Source of the DNA: Dioszegia crocea
Lineage: Eukaryota; Basidiomycota; Tremellomycetes; Tremellales; Bulleribasidiaceae
DNA length: 64,000 nucleotides
Reading direction: 5' to 3'
Assembly (NCBI GenBank): GCA_001600615.1
Contig: BCKK01000002.1
Coordinates: 774,809 to 838,808 of the forward strand
The notes beneath the pieces are model-generated. The model saw nothing but the letters and a program-made list of their open reading frames with translations. It made no database searches and was not told the DNA's origin. Positions 45,756 through 58,026 of this stretch are shown here, piece by piece. The first letter of the stretch is position 1, and every line of letters starts with the position of its first letter. The translations under genes and the position numbers were made by a program.

Positions 45756-48700
45756 CTAACGCTTCTCCTTAACAAACAGCTCCAATACAAGATAACTTGC
45801 CACAATGAAGAAGCCGAAGGTGATGACCAAGAGCGCTGTGTCAGGCCACCAGAAAGCCTGAGCGTGGAAGCCGAAGGAAGACAAAACTAGGGGAGGTCAG
45901 TTTGGTCGGCGGCGTGTATATTCCTGGCAACTCACTGGTTGCGGAAGGAACTTGGATATCGAGGCCGAACTGTTTGCGTCAGATGATAACACGGTGTGGC
46001 TAACAAGGAGACCTCAACTCACCTTTCTCTCGACCAATTGCAAATATCTCAGCTCATTCACTAGTAGCGCTTCATATGCGGCATGGAAGAACGAGGACGT
46101 CAACATCCACTTGGCCCCATTGGGAACTCGATCATAGTTCATGAGCAGTCCAGCGAAAAGCAGGCTATGCCATCAGTTCCCGTCCATCGCCACCAAATAG
46201 CATCCGTATCCACTCACTTATACAGCATGACCAGACTTCCCAGCAGATTCGCAACGCCTAGATCCTGCACTGCCACGCTAAGGAAAAGCACCACCGAGCT
46301 CGCGGCGAGATTGAAGAGCACCAAAGTCATGATGAATTTCCAAAAACATGCGAGGTCGGGATTGAGTCCTGCGAGACCATAGACGATGGAGCCGAGGACA
46401 AAGGGAGGGATGAGACGAAGAGGTAAGATGTCAAATAGGACCTTGGATAGGAAGTATGCTGAGGGAGAGTAATAGCCATTCGCCCTGAGAAGTCAGTTGG
46501 TGAGTACTGACTTATGTCACTCGGAAACAGCTAACCTTTCCCGCATGAAGAGCATTCGCTCATTCGCGAAGATGCCGAGCGAAGATAGACAAGAGAAGCC
46601 AAAGAGTGACAGGATGAAGAGGAACAGACCCAATCGATTCCTGGAACCATCAGCTTCATAGTACATACAACCTTGAAGAGAACGTACTGAAATCCAGGGA
46701 TGTCGCTGGTGACTTTGTAGAAGAAGAATCCACAGATCAAAGCTACGGCGATTGCCACAGCATAGTGCGTGGCCATGAGTAGAGGATTTCTAGATCAGTC
46801 AGCAGGAGTTTCTTCATGGCCGCCGTTCTCAGACTCACCGGTAAAGATTCTTGAATGCTCTCCCACTGAGGAGCACGAATTGACTACCCCAGTGTGCCTT
46901 CTTCGCGCCCTTAAGATCCCCCTCGAGACCCCCGCCGACGCCGTCAGACCGAATGGGGTCAATCCCATCCGGTGTTGATCCGCGCTGTATCCGCCCAATC
47001 TCAGCTTCTAGGATCTTGGTATCGTCCGTGGCTCGATTGGCGAGCACTAGACTGGCCAATTTCTGAGGGACAGGCTCGTCCCGCTGACCCGATGGTCCAG
47101 GGGACGAGGACATGCCTAACAAACGCGCAGCTTTCGCTTTGACGCCGGTGATGCCAGAGCTGGATGTATGGTCAGGATCAGAATTGTCAGAGGAGTCGCT
47201 CGAAACTGATCGTGGTCGACGACCAGTCTCCAGATCCCGCTCCGTTGTCCGAGATGTGCTGGGCGCCGTAGCTGTTCGCTTCTCCTTGCCATCGCCTGCC
47301 GCATCCACCGTCAGATCGATGAGGTAATCAGCAATATTGTAGCCTTCGGGGCACTTGTGCCCTTGTCGCTCAAAGTGCTGGTGGGCGCGCTTGGCATCGC
47401 CATTGTACACCAGCTGTCCCTTTGACAGAAGTAGTAGGCGGTCGAAGAGGTTTACAATGTTGGACTGAGGCTGATGAATCGTGAAGATTACAGTTCGGTT
47501 GAAGTTTTTGGCGAGAGTCGCGAGGGAAGTAATGACGTTGTGAGCGTTGTACGAGTCGAGACCTATCAATCAGCACAACCCATTAACCAACTCACCTGAG
47601 GTTGGCTCATCCAAAAAAAGGATGCTGGGTCCAGTGACCAGTTCGCAAGCGATAGATACCCTGCGCTTCTCTCCTCCGGATATGCTCCGCTTCCCCGATT
47701 CTCCGATCCGACTGTCCTTGATCCCAAGTATGCCCAACTCATTTAGCGTCTCAAGTGTCCTATACACTTTGGCCTGCCTGGACATATCCCTCGGTAACCT
47801 CAACATCGCCGAGAGCAGGACTGCCTCGTATACCGTCAAAGTAGGCAAGAGCGTATCCTCCTGGTCGACATATCCAGCCACTCGGCGGAAAGCGTCGTCT
47901 GGTATTTCTCGACCATTGACGTAGAATGTCCCATCGACGGTGCCAGCTTTGTTTTTCCGAGCGAGAATGTCGAGAAGGGTAGATTTCCCTGCACCTGATG
48001 CTCCCATTATCGCCAGCAATTCTCCAGGTCTGACCGTACCGGTCACATGGTTGAGGATGCTTTTGCCGTTGGGTAGGGTATAGGAGATGTCGGTGAAGTG
48101 CATTGTGGCCGGGACGTGATCAGTCATGAGTTTCGCGGCCTCGTCCTCTGGCAATTCGACAGATTCCGACGAATCTCGCCTGCTTCGCCCGAAATACCAA
48201 ATTACTAATCGTCAGCAGTGTATATCAGGATCTCTTACGGAGACAAGTTGCGATAAAGACGCCGACAGCGGCAGCAGCCGTGATTGCTACGAGCGTTGAG
48301 TTGTCTGGGGGCTGCGGTACGACGTAGCCCGGGACTTGGCTCTTGTGCACACATTCACCACTCTCGCAGTCTAGGAAGATGGCTCGGTCGCCGAAGATAT
48401 CGTTGATCAACCCATCCATTGCAGGCTCGGAAAAGGTACACCCTTTGCCTTCGGTACAGTCGAAAGTAGCCGGTCCGCGGACTTCTTCCTCGAGAAAGTC
48501 GTCGATGTCTGACATCAGCCTTCGCCGGGTCGATGAACGTACTGACTGAGCCATCTTCACCACAAAGGAATCTGCCAGGGATACAAGAACAGTCAAGTTT
48601 TTTGCACTCGTAGCTGGATCCATTTCGGTCTACATAGTCAGCTAAGCCCCGGATCCATCATCTCAGACTCACTGCCGTCAAATTTCCAGGAGCAATCATC

Positions 48701-49695
48701 CAGCTTGCAATAGAAACTCTCGATCCGGTCGACCCAGAATTGAAAGCTACAAGTTCCAGTGACATCTCCGACCATGGGTGAATCGTCAAATGTACGAAGA
48801 AGGGGATGACGGGGATCTCTCCAGCTCGAAGTGTTTGAAGACGGGCCATCGGCGGTACAGTCGAAGGTCACTTGAGGCGGCCTGTTGTCGGGGATGGTAT
48901 CGATGATTTTCCGATCTAGAAGTCAGCGCTGTGTACTGATGCATGGCAGCGACTTACTGGTCACATCGCACATCTGGAAATTGTGCTCCACAGCCACGCC
49001 ACCCTTGTAGCACACCATATCATCCTGCTCGTCCTCTCCGTCGTCAGGCGCTTGACCGCCTCCGCCACCACCATCGACCGGAGTACGTGGCTTGAATGGC
49101 TTACACGACTTGTCCGTCTTACATACTGACTCGTCAGTCGATTTCTTCTGATCCAATCGCTGTACTTACCATTACAGTTGATTCCGCCCCACCCTTCCTT
49201 ACATTCACAAAGCTCGCCAGGTGGTCTGGGATATCGCTCGTCTCCGTCGGTCAAAGCTCCGCACACTATCGTGTCAGCTTGATACCATAGATTGATCATT
49301 TGCCATGGCACTTACCTGGGGTCAGACAGTCCTGCCCGCCAAATCCGGCTGGACATCGACATTGCCCATCGTATGGATTACAATCGCCAGCATTCCCGCA
49401 ATTGAAGGCGGGTAGCAAGCAGTTGAAACACGGTGGGCACTGTCCCGGTCGCGTCGGTGGTCGCCTAGGGGGTACCTGCAGGACGTTAGTGAAGAGATAC
49501 AATGCCTTATCAGCGACAATGACGTACTAAAGATGTATTATATGAGGATTGCTGTGACGAGAATGGAGATCGTATGTCGGCCATCTCGCTCGAGACCCGC
49601 CCTATTCGACCATCAAGCTGGCCCAGACCAGAGCTCTTAGAGTACGCGATACCCGATGTCGAGAGTAGCACGAGTAGAGCTACGGGATGGAGCAT
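45756..49695 (-). CDS. ADP1: ADP1-like ABCG half-transporter with EGF-like ectodomain
   Basis: ATP-binding cassette transporter of the ABCG group, resembling yeast Adp1. It starts with a signal peptide ([19 protein letters not shown]). A Cys-rich ectodomain follows: [32 protein letters not shown] and [12 protein letters not shown] are EGF-like units; more Cys pairs follow. A hydrophobic segment before RKRS leads to the cytosolic domain. The nucleotide-binding domain has Walker [10 protein letters not shown], signature SISGGEKRR, Walker [11 protein letters not shown] and switch His in TIHQPQ. A long disordered linker precedes the ABCG transmembrane block, which ends at 45756-45758. Many short introns. 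Half-transporters of this kind usually dimerise; substrate and membrane are unknown. Confidence 0.88.
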
Positions 49696-50197
49696 GACGA
49701 AAGCGTCTGACGGCTTGGATTCGCTATCACGTTAAACTTCAAGTGCGGTGCGAGATAGGTTTCCGATTGCACGAACGCGCGTGTCGTCCGCTTTCTTGCG
49801 CGTATGCGGCGGTGTTGCGATACTATGCGAAGTGCACTGGTGCTGTGGTGATCGAGTGGCAACGGCTATGAGCTTGCTTGGAGGCCAGCAGGCCAGATCC
49901 GGCTCGGCCCACCAAGGGTGCACCCGTGCGTCATGCCGTCAACTTGCCCCTTGCGGCAATATTTGGGCTTGTTTCAGGATGTTTCATGTTTCGCCCTACC
50001 CTGGATCGTAAATATTATTGCACCTGATATTTGTGTCCTCGCCGCGACCGCAAATCCTATTCACTCGTGAGTGATACTCATCGTAGCTAGCAGGAGAGCA
50101 GGATGATATACCAGTATGACTGGTACCACCAGGTTGGAAGAGAAATAATTACAGCCTGAGAGTGCGAGAGGATGACATACGGGAAATGACGCGACTT

Positions 50198-50236
<39 letters not shown>

Positions 50237-50397
50237 ACGACAGAATGGAGAGCCGGCGAGAGGGAGGCCCTAGCAGGCACCAACCTCTTCTCCTTCCACT
50301 GGCCCTCTCCTTCTCCTTCCCCTTTCCCTTTCAACATTCAACATAACCGTCTCACCAATACCCACTCTCACCCCCAGCAATCAGACTACCTGCAACA
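49696..50397. promoter_or_regulatory. divergent intergenic region with a TG microsatellite
   Basis: 702 bp between the ABC gene start and the start of the 209-aa protein. It contains a TG repeat at 50197-50233 followed by a pyrimidine-rich (C/T) stretch before the plus-strand ATG. It should hold both promoters. No gene is seen. Confidence 0.45.
50197..50233. repeat. TG dinucleotide microsatellite
   Basis: A pure TG run of about 14 units (50205-50232), with a slightly broken 5' part from 50197. Likely length-polymorphic. Confidence 0.95.
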
Positions 50398-51170
50398 ATG
50401 GCGGCAACTCGAGCTACCACAACCGCGTCCCCCAACAAGAAGTCTAAACCGACATGGAAATCAACTTCGGCCGACACAACCTCAAAGTCCCCCTCCAAAA
50501 CCCGCTCCAAACCCTCCTCCACTCCCAAGTCTCAACCCGACACCCAGAAAACCCTGGTCGACGAAGATGACGATACGTACCACCAGAGCGACGCATCAAA
50601 CGAAGACGATAACGCAGATTTTGAAATCCTACCTCCTCCTTTCACCCCTCTCACTTGGAAGAAGTTTAACATGGAAGCCAAACCTCAGAATGTGGTGATT
50701 GGAGCAAAGGGGTTCACGATGGAGCTCAAGGCCAAGACGAAAACATTCAAAGCCGAGTACGTTCAGTCCCTCCCCCGCCTCTAGCTTGCTCGGGCCCCCT
50801 GCTGACGACACAGCAACTTCGGCTGGTGGGCGTCGAAACAAGGTGTCCTCAAGTTGGGGAAGGGAGTACGCGAAGTCACCGTAAGTTGAACTCCTAGCAT
50901 AAGCTGATGACGAAGGTTACGATCAATATCGTAGTCAACAACTCCAGTCCGGATGCGACTGAAGCCGCAGTGCTCAAGTCGGAAGCCAAGCGTTCTGCTG
51001 CTGGCACAGTCTCGACATCAAAGACCAAAAAGGGTGAGTTCACTTCACAACACCCTACTATGGTCTACGGCTGACCATACTCAGGCAAGTCCTCATCAGC
51101 AGGGAAGAAGAGGAAGATAGTCGAGTCGGAAGAAGAAGAGGACGAGCTGGAGTCGGAGGAGGAAGATTGA
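50398..51170 (+). CDS. small unrecognised nuclear-looking protein
   Basis: Not a family I can name. Five exons fit: 50398-50756, 50814-50880, 50916-51033, 51085-51170 with clean splice sites, totalling 630 nt (209 aa); the 35-nt intron 50881-50915 uses an AAG acceptor. The N-terminus (about 80 aa) is Thr/Ser/Pro/Lys-rich and disordered, then acidic. A compact core follows: FTPLTWKKFNMEAKPQNVVI, then FTMELKAKTKTFKADNFGWW and VTVTINIVVNNS. It has beta-strand-like alternation and aromatic residues, so a small beta domain is likely. The C-terminus has a bipartite NLS-like KTKKG/KKRK followed by an acidic Glu run. That layout resembles histone chaperone or chromatin adaptor tails, which is inference only. 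Confidence 0.75.
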
Positions 51171-51319
51171 TCGGGGTGTACGAGAGGCCGGACGGATTAG
51201 ACTCGAACAAGACTTGTAATATTGACCGGAACAGACTGTATAACCATGCCCACGTAGATTCGTAGTTGTAACATAGATGAAGCCCTCCCAAGCAAATGTA
51301 TCAAGAAGCTCCCCAAGCT

Positions 51320-54300
51320 CTATCCAAAGCTTCTCAGCTCGATACCCTTCTTCTCGCCCCCCGCTCCGCCCGCCATACCCTTTGCCCCCGCTCCGCCTGA
51401 TCCACCCACTGCATCCCTGATCCCCTTCTCCAACCTCCCCCTATCACCCTCCTCCATTCCCATCGTAGCATCCCGGAACGCCTTGGGGTTGTTCTGCGCC
51501 AGACCGAGAAGTGTCGTCGCTGCAATGAGATGTAATGGGGTAGGCTGCGTTTGGTCGAGGAGAAGGGAAAGGCCGGGTAGGAGGACCGCATAGCCCCTCG
51601 GCCGAAGTTCCTCCGACAACCCACTTGTCCAGGCCACCAGAGCTTTGATGACCTCCTTGACCCCGTCAGTCGAGACCGAGTCTGACGACGCAGAAGCGAC
51701 GACTGCCTCGGCAAGGTATCCCACCAGACCTGGAAGGATGTACAGGCTAGCGTGGGATAGGACAGGATTGGGACCGTTAGGTCCCGGGCGGAGGCTGGCG
51801 GTGAGGAAGGTTGTGGCGCAATGTATGGCAGTAAGGCCTAATTCAGGTCGATCGGCCGATGATAGGTATTGCGTGAGAGTATAGCCGACCTGCTCGATGA
51901 GGGGTTTAGATATTTGCGTGGAGGAAGTTGTGGTAAGGAGGAGAGTGATAGCGAGGAGGTTATTTTTGATCTTGACACTGGCGATTGGGTTCACACGAGT
52001 TCTAGAGTCAGCTCTATAGACGATAAAAACTCACCTCATCTCGTCAATGTTGGTCAGACATGCGCTGAGCACACCATGTACGACCTTCTGTCCCATGGCC
52101 CCATTCGCCACCATGCACTGATCCACCAAACCCTTCAGGGCAGACAAGCACGCGCCAGCCAGATCCATCGGGCTTTCCTCCTTCAGCATATCCGCAAAGA
52201 GGTGTATGCCCACCGCACACAGATCTCCTCGCTGAACCGGATCGATGCATTCGACAATTTTGCCAAATGCCGCAAAGCCCGCTCGTAGACATGCGATCCG
52301 GTCGGCAGCCGAGTCAGAATAGCTGAACACCGTCCGGACTTCGGGGCTAGCGATGATTTGTCGCAAGGTGTAGGTGACTACAGCCAAAGCACGTCGGGTC
52401 TGCGCTTGATCTGCCGATTTGCGTGAAGTCACGAAACTCGACATGACGTCCAGCATGTCCGTCTTCACCGTTGCTGGCTCGCTGACGCCAATGCGGTAGG
52501 CGACCGTGCACAACTCGTCAAAGAATGCTCCGTCAAACACGGTCGTCCCGCACAGTTGTGGCTGAACGAGGGTGGACATGAGCCGCAGCGCGACAGAAGC
52601 CATGGACGTGGTCGCGCCCATGGATTTGACGAGGGTCTCAAAGGCAAGGCCGTAGAGGGTGTAGAAGTTGACGCAGGGGTCGGACCGGATCGCCGGGGCC
52701 GATGTAGGGGCAGTAGGAGTAGTGTAGGTTTGACCGTCCATTGCACCCAATGCGAACAGGTCCGATCTGGCAAGAGTGATCGCAACGGCATGTAGGAGTT
52801 TCGGTACGCTTTGCTCATAGTACTATCATCAGCCAGGTTCGGATATGAAACTTACAGGTAGCAGCACGTCCCGTCCCAGTCCCTGTCCGAGATCCCCACC
52901 GATCATCCCCATGTCGGGATCGGCCCTAAGTCCGGCGTAGTCCCTCAATGTCCCGATCCAGAAGGGGCCCAGTAACCACCTATAAGGATCGATAACGTTT
53001 TTCAGATACGCCTGACGGACACCAGCTACTTCCAACTCAGCCCATGCTGCCAGGATGGATATCTTGAGCATGACCGAGGCATTTGTCGATAATTCCTCCG
53101 CATCACCCAGAGATAAGGTCTCACCATCTACAATCAGCCACGACATGGTCTCTCAACTCACCCTTGCACTGCTCCAATGCTCCGGTGAGCAATTTGAGTA
53201 TCCTTCCCATTCTAGATACCTCCTTAACGACCCCACTCCCCACGAATACAGCGCAGACCTGCACAGCCAAAGCCAGTACCTCCGGTGCCGAATCGCTCCC
53301 AAAGGAGGGAGTCAAGGCAGCTGCGATTGGCGCTTGGTGCTGCTCCAGCAGGAGCGATCCCTCGAAATCTGGATCGGCGGATGAGGCAAAGTTCAGCACC
53401 ACATCCCTCAACACCACCAAACCCTGCAATCGCACTTCCATGACCAGCGCCGCGGATGCCGAGAATGCCATCCGGATCAGATCGGCAACTCGGGAGAATA
53501 GCATCTGGCGCGTGTTGGATGCGATGGTAGGGTCGAAATGTTCCGGTCGGTTACCGTCGACTACGGCCTGGATGATGTTGTGAAGGCACTGTAAGGCGAA
53601 AAGTTGGGTTCGCCATCGGGATGTAAGACCGGTCGTGTTGGCATTGGCATCTCCAGCAAAAGACTCGCCTTCGTCATCGATGAATTGCGGGCCTGTCTTG
53701 GCCTGCTGGCGAGGCACAGTCCGAGTCATAATTCGCTGACAGAGATCAATCCAGCCGCTAGGCTGAGAAGAAGCAGTCTGCTGTAACCACGCCGTGATGA
53801 CATTCTTCACCCCTTCCAATCCCGGATCATCATCCAGCAGTCCGAAGAGATCCTCAACGAGCTGATTCCCGCCCAGCTTCGAAATCAACACCGCGTCCCG
53901 CTGGACGATCTGATACAGCGCCGTTATAGTGGCGCCCTTCAGCGGCCGCCGGCTCGACGCGAGGAGTGTGCGGAATTTGGCGAGCAATTCGGGAATGTCA
54001 ACCTCGGCAGGCGCAAACATGAGGAACTGCTGGACGCATTTGATAGCTTCAACAGCTAGACCTTCGTCCGTCTCCTCCCCAAATTCATGCACCAGCAAGA
54101 ACACCAGCGAGCGGACTCTGCCAGGTTCCTGTAACTCCGGACCAATGACACCGGTTATGGCATGTAAGATCCGGCACATTGCTTGATAGGCCGGCAAGTC
54201 GCCTCGAAGGTTTACACTCCCAAGCGACCCTCCATCAGGTTCGTGCGTGTCGAGAAGGTAGATGCTGGACAGCATACCGAGGGTGGTAGTGACGAAGGGT

Positions 54301-57300
54301 TCGTAGGATAGGTTGGCGGCATTGATGACTTGGGCCAAAGCGACCATGGCCCAGAAGTGGACGATGGGGTGGGGATCAGTCGCTAGCGACATAAGGATAT
54401 TGACGATGGTTTTGAGGATGGGCCCGCCGGCTAAACCGCCAACGCTAGAGTAGATGGCCCCGAATGCTAAGGCGCAACCCGCTCTAGAGTCCGGGACTCG
54501 GTTGTTGACGACTTGATCGACCAGCCATTGGATTTGCGAGGTAAGATAGTTGCTGCCGGATATAGAGCTGAGTAGACCCATGCTCTCAGCAGCTGCCTGT
54601 CGGATCGAGGGTTGAGGATCAAGGATGGATTCCTGGCGTCAGCGCGAACATTTCAATTGGCTTACCTGTAGAAGAGCCTTGATCATGTCGCTGACTTGCA
54701 CACTGCCTAGAATCTTTTTCGCCCTCGCGCCAGCGCTATCCGCAATCCTCAAGCTCCGCTTCAGGACCGCCATGGTGTTAGCCACGACGGCCTGACGACG
54801 GCCGGGGTTCTTCTCCAGTTTGGACGACCGAACATGACTTGACAGCGTGCCTAAAGATTGCACCATTCCCTCGACAGTCTGATGGGCGAACATGGCCGCA
54901 AAAAGTTCGACGCCGGAATCTATTACGCCAGTCTGTGGTGGTGCGGGGGATGGTGGCGTCGATAGTTGTTCTGAGGACAAGAGGTCCAGAAGATCGTGCT
55001 CCAGCGAACCGATTATAGGATGAGATAGCTACCATCAACGACGTTCGATTCGTGACTCACCTGACTTTCAATCGCCATTTCGATCTTATCCCGATTCAGA
55101 TAGCCCTCTTCCCTCGCCTCGATCTCTCGCGACCCCAGTAGACTCGTTACTCCAAAGGCATACCCATCGACTGCTCCCCAAACACCTTGGAACTGGCCAG
55201 CCTGAGCAGCGATGGCAGCCTGTGCCGCCGATCCCGAGTAGTTCTCTGGATCCGCAAACACCGTGATGGCCGCCTGGAGGAGAGCAGACTGCATCGAGTC
55301 GGTAGCGCTACTCGGTCCGAGCTGGGTAAAGCACTGCAGCACCCTGCGTCGGAGGTTGGCTTCACGCTCGACCAGACTGGGGACGTTCTGAGGTATGGGC
55401 GCGGTGGGATTTGCCTGTTCACGGAGAGCCTCGGCGTATGCTGTGGCAAAGCCATTGACGAAGTTGAGCGAGTTCGTGAAGAGTGTGGCAAGTCGGCGTG
55501 CTACGTCAATGTTGACTAGGGAGGAGTTGTGTCGGAGGAAATTTAGAACGGCGGCGAGTGTACACTCGCGCACGAGCAGGAGGAATGACCACTCCGGCTC
55601 GCCCCGCTCCCCGACTGAGGAGTCTTTGCTGGTGGGTTTCGGAAGGGCATTTCGCCAAAGAACGAGGAGTTGGGGGAGGTGCATTTTGACGAAACCGGGA
55701 CCGAGGCTCATAAGCGAGGCAATAAGGTACCAGGCCACCTGTACTTCCGTAGTCGATGTAGGTATATCATGGTCGCCCGCCTTCTTTAGAAGCGTCACGG
55801 CTAGATCAAAGATCTTTGACGACATGTCATGGGAGACGTAGAGCGGACGGGAGGGTGACACAGCCACCAAGGCTGACAACGCAAATGTCTTGCCGAGGAT
55901 TCGCTGGGGCAATTCCCGGGGTGCAGCAGGTGAGCCGAGCACGCCCAGCTCCTTGGTGACGTCCACCAATAGGATATTGAGCATGCGGGGTAGCTGGCTT
56001 GGATTGATAGCGCAGAACCGCCGGAGGGTGTATGCGGTGGCAATGCGGACGGAGTAGCTTTCGTGTGATAGGAGGCGGACAAGAGGTTCGGCGAGTAATT
56101 CGAGAATGGAGGGAGGGGCGTTACCGAGCTGTTCGAGCAGACCGGCCACTTCGCGTAACCCGACAATGAGGGCGTATTTGTGCATGTTGACCGTACCCGG
56201 AAGAGGCGTGAGTGACCATTTTTTGAGATAGGCGTTTGCCCATTCTCGGATAGCCATCACTTGACCTGCTTCGGACAACAGTCTGACGCCCATCAGATCG
56301 CGGAGGATAATCCCTACGGATTCACGCGCAGACAGGACGTCGTATCGAGTGGTCGAAGACCGGAGGACGATTTCCTCTATCAGGTGTCTGACAATCTCGC
56401 CATAGTGCGCCTCGACATATGTCGTCCCGAGGATGGTGAAAAGAGAGACGTAAATGTCAATGATGGCATTACGGAGTTTTCGAGGTGTAGCGGGTTTGTT
56501 ATAGGTCACCGAAAGACATTTTAGCATCTCCTGCACGGTGTAGAGGGTCCGACCCGTCTTGTCCTCCGGTGCAGAGGTGATGACATTTGGCTCATTCCCA
56601 TCCACCTCGCCAGTCTTCACCGTCCGCTTTTCGACCGTCACGCCCGACCCTGGCTCCTGCGTCCGAGCGAGCAGATGAGCGAGGAGTCGACTGAGGCTAC
56701 GTCGCGTGACGTAATCGGCCGTCTCGAGACTTTTGAATACGAGTGGGAGGACGGAATCGAGTGTGGGTTGTAAGGGGGTAGCAGCGGTGTGGATGTTGAG
56801 CGCGACGAATGCCTCGGCGCACACGCGTTGGATCGGGAGCGCCTTGTCTTGTAGACCTGCCCGTAAAGCTTTGAGGGTGTCTTTGACTAGGGAGTCCGGG
56901 ATTGCTCGACCGGCAGAATGGAGGGATTTGGTAAATGCCTGAATAGCGTGGGTGCGAAGGATGATGGACTGGCATTAGTGAAGAATGGACACGGTGACGT
57001 ACCAAATTTGAATTCCGCAAGACTTTGATTGAAGCAGTAGTGATCTCAGCCATGAAGGACATCATCTGCCATCAGCAGTGCCCGTATTGGAGTTACTCAC
57101 GTTCGTACCCAATTCTTTAATCACCTCGCCAACGACAAACCACGATGCGACGCGCATGACATTTTCTGCGCCAGTCATATTCTTGCCTCCACCATCTGAT
57201 ATCCCCTTCATCAGAGACTGTACGAAGTCGAAGAGGCTGCGTGACTCGACCTTCTTGTGAGTGCTGACGAGGCATCGCGTGAGGAGATGGCGGATCGGCC

Positions 57301-57594
57301 GGCCGGGTTTGGGGAGAGTTGGCGCAGGGGTTGGAGTGAGGATTTTGAGAAATAGGGCATGAAGAGCCGGGATTGACGCGAGGAGATCGTCCTGACTGAT
57401 CAGCTCTACAGCCTCACGCTTAGAAGGTCTAACATGGGACTCTGTCTTAAGGGTTATATCACACTCACGGGAGATGCCACCTCGATTGCCTGCTCTGCTT
57501 TCCGGAGAGAATTTAGCAGTATCAAATCCCCGCCGTCACCTGTGAAACGGCTCTCTTCGAGCTTGAGAGCTTCGGAAGCGTCCTCGGGGGTCAT
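51320..57594 (-). CDS. LAA1: HEATR5/LAA1-like HEAT-repeat protein (AP-1 accessory)
   Basis: Very large alpha-solenoid of the HEATR5/Laa1 family, which helps AP-1 clathrin adaptor act at the trans-Golgi and endosomes. About 2000 aa in several exons, from MTPEDASEALKLEESR (57594) to a stop at 51320. HEAT-like helical pairs run throughout. Recognisable family stretches include RKLRNAIIDIYVSLFTILG, HYGEIVRHLIEEIVL, SYSVRIATAYTLRRFC and, further on, DPHPIVHFWAMVALAQVINA and LFALQCLHNIIQAV. There is no membrane segment or enzyme motif. Introns are short. It converges on the 209-aa protein and is followed upstream by eIF3f with 432 bp between. HEAT repeats are degenerate, so other large solenoids were considered, but the length and conserved blocks fit HEATR5 best. 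Confidence 0.82.
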
Positions 57595-58026
57595 CTCGAG
57601 CACTGATTATACAGACAAAGAGAATAGATCAATATGAATAGATAGTAATCCCAGGCGGGCGCGTTTCCATTATAGGGTCCCAGCGTTTGGTGCCATCCAC
57701 GTGGCAAACTCCTCATTCCTTACTTTGCCTTCTGCGCCTTCGAAGCTCGTGAGAAGGTGTAGCGTCAGAGCTGCCAGCTCGAGCGGCCATGGTTCGCGAG
57801 CTACTCCTCTGCAATTACCACCCCGACCGGAACCTGTCAGACCGACAGTGAAAGTAGGCATATACATAAGTCGCGGGGCAATAAATTGCGCTGAAAAGGT
57901 CTGCACTTGCTACTCCCTCTCTATGATCTGCTCAGAATGTGACTCTCGCTGCCATATGCCGCATCACAACAGAGTCCCAATGTCCATGCACATATCTCAA
58001 TCCCTAATGCATGACGTTACTCATGT
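57595..58026. promoter_or_regulatory. upstream region of LAA1 and 3' end of eIF3f
   Basis: 432 bp between two minus-strand genes. Short frames on both strands (57670-57906 minus and 57701-58036 plus) have no recognisable features. I treat this as LAA1 promoter plus eIF3f 3' UTR. Confidence 0.4.
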
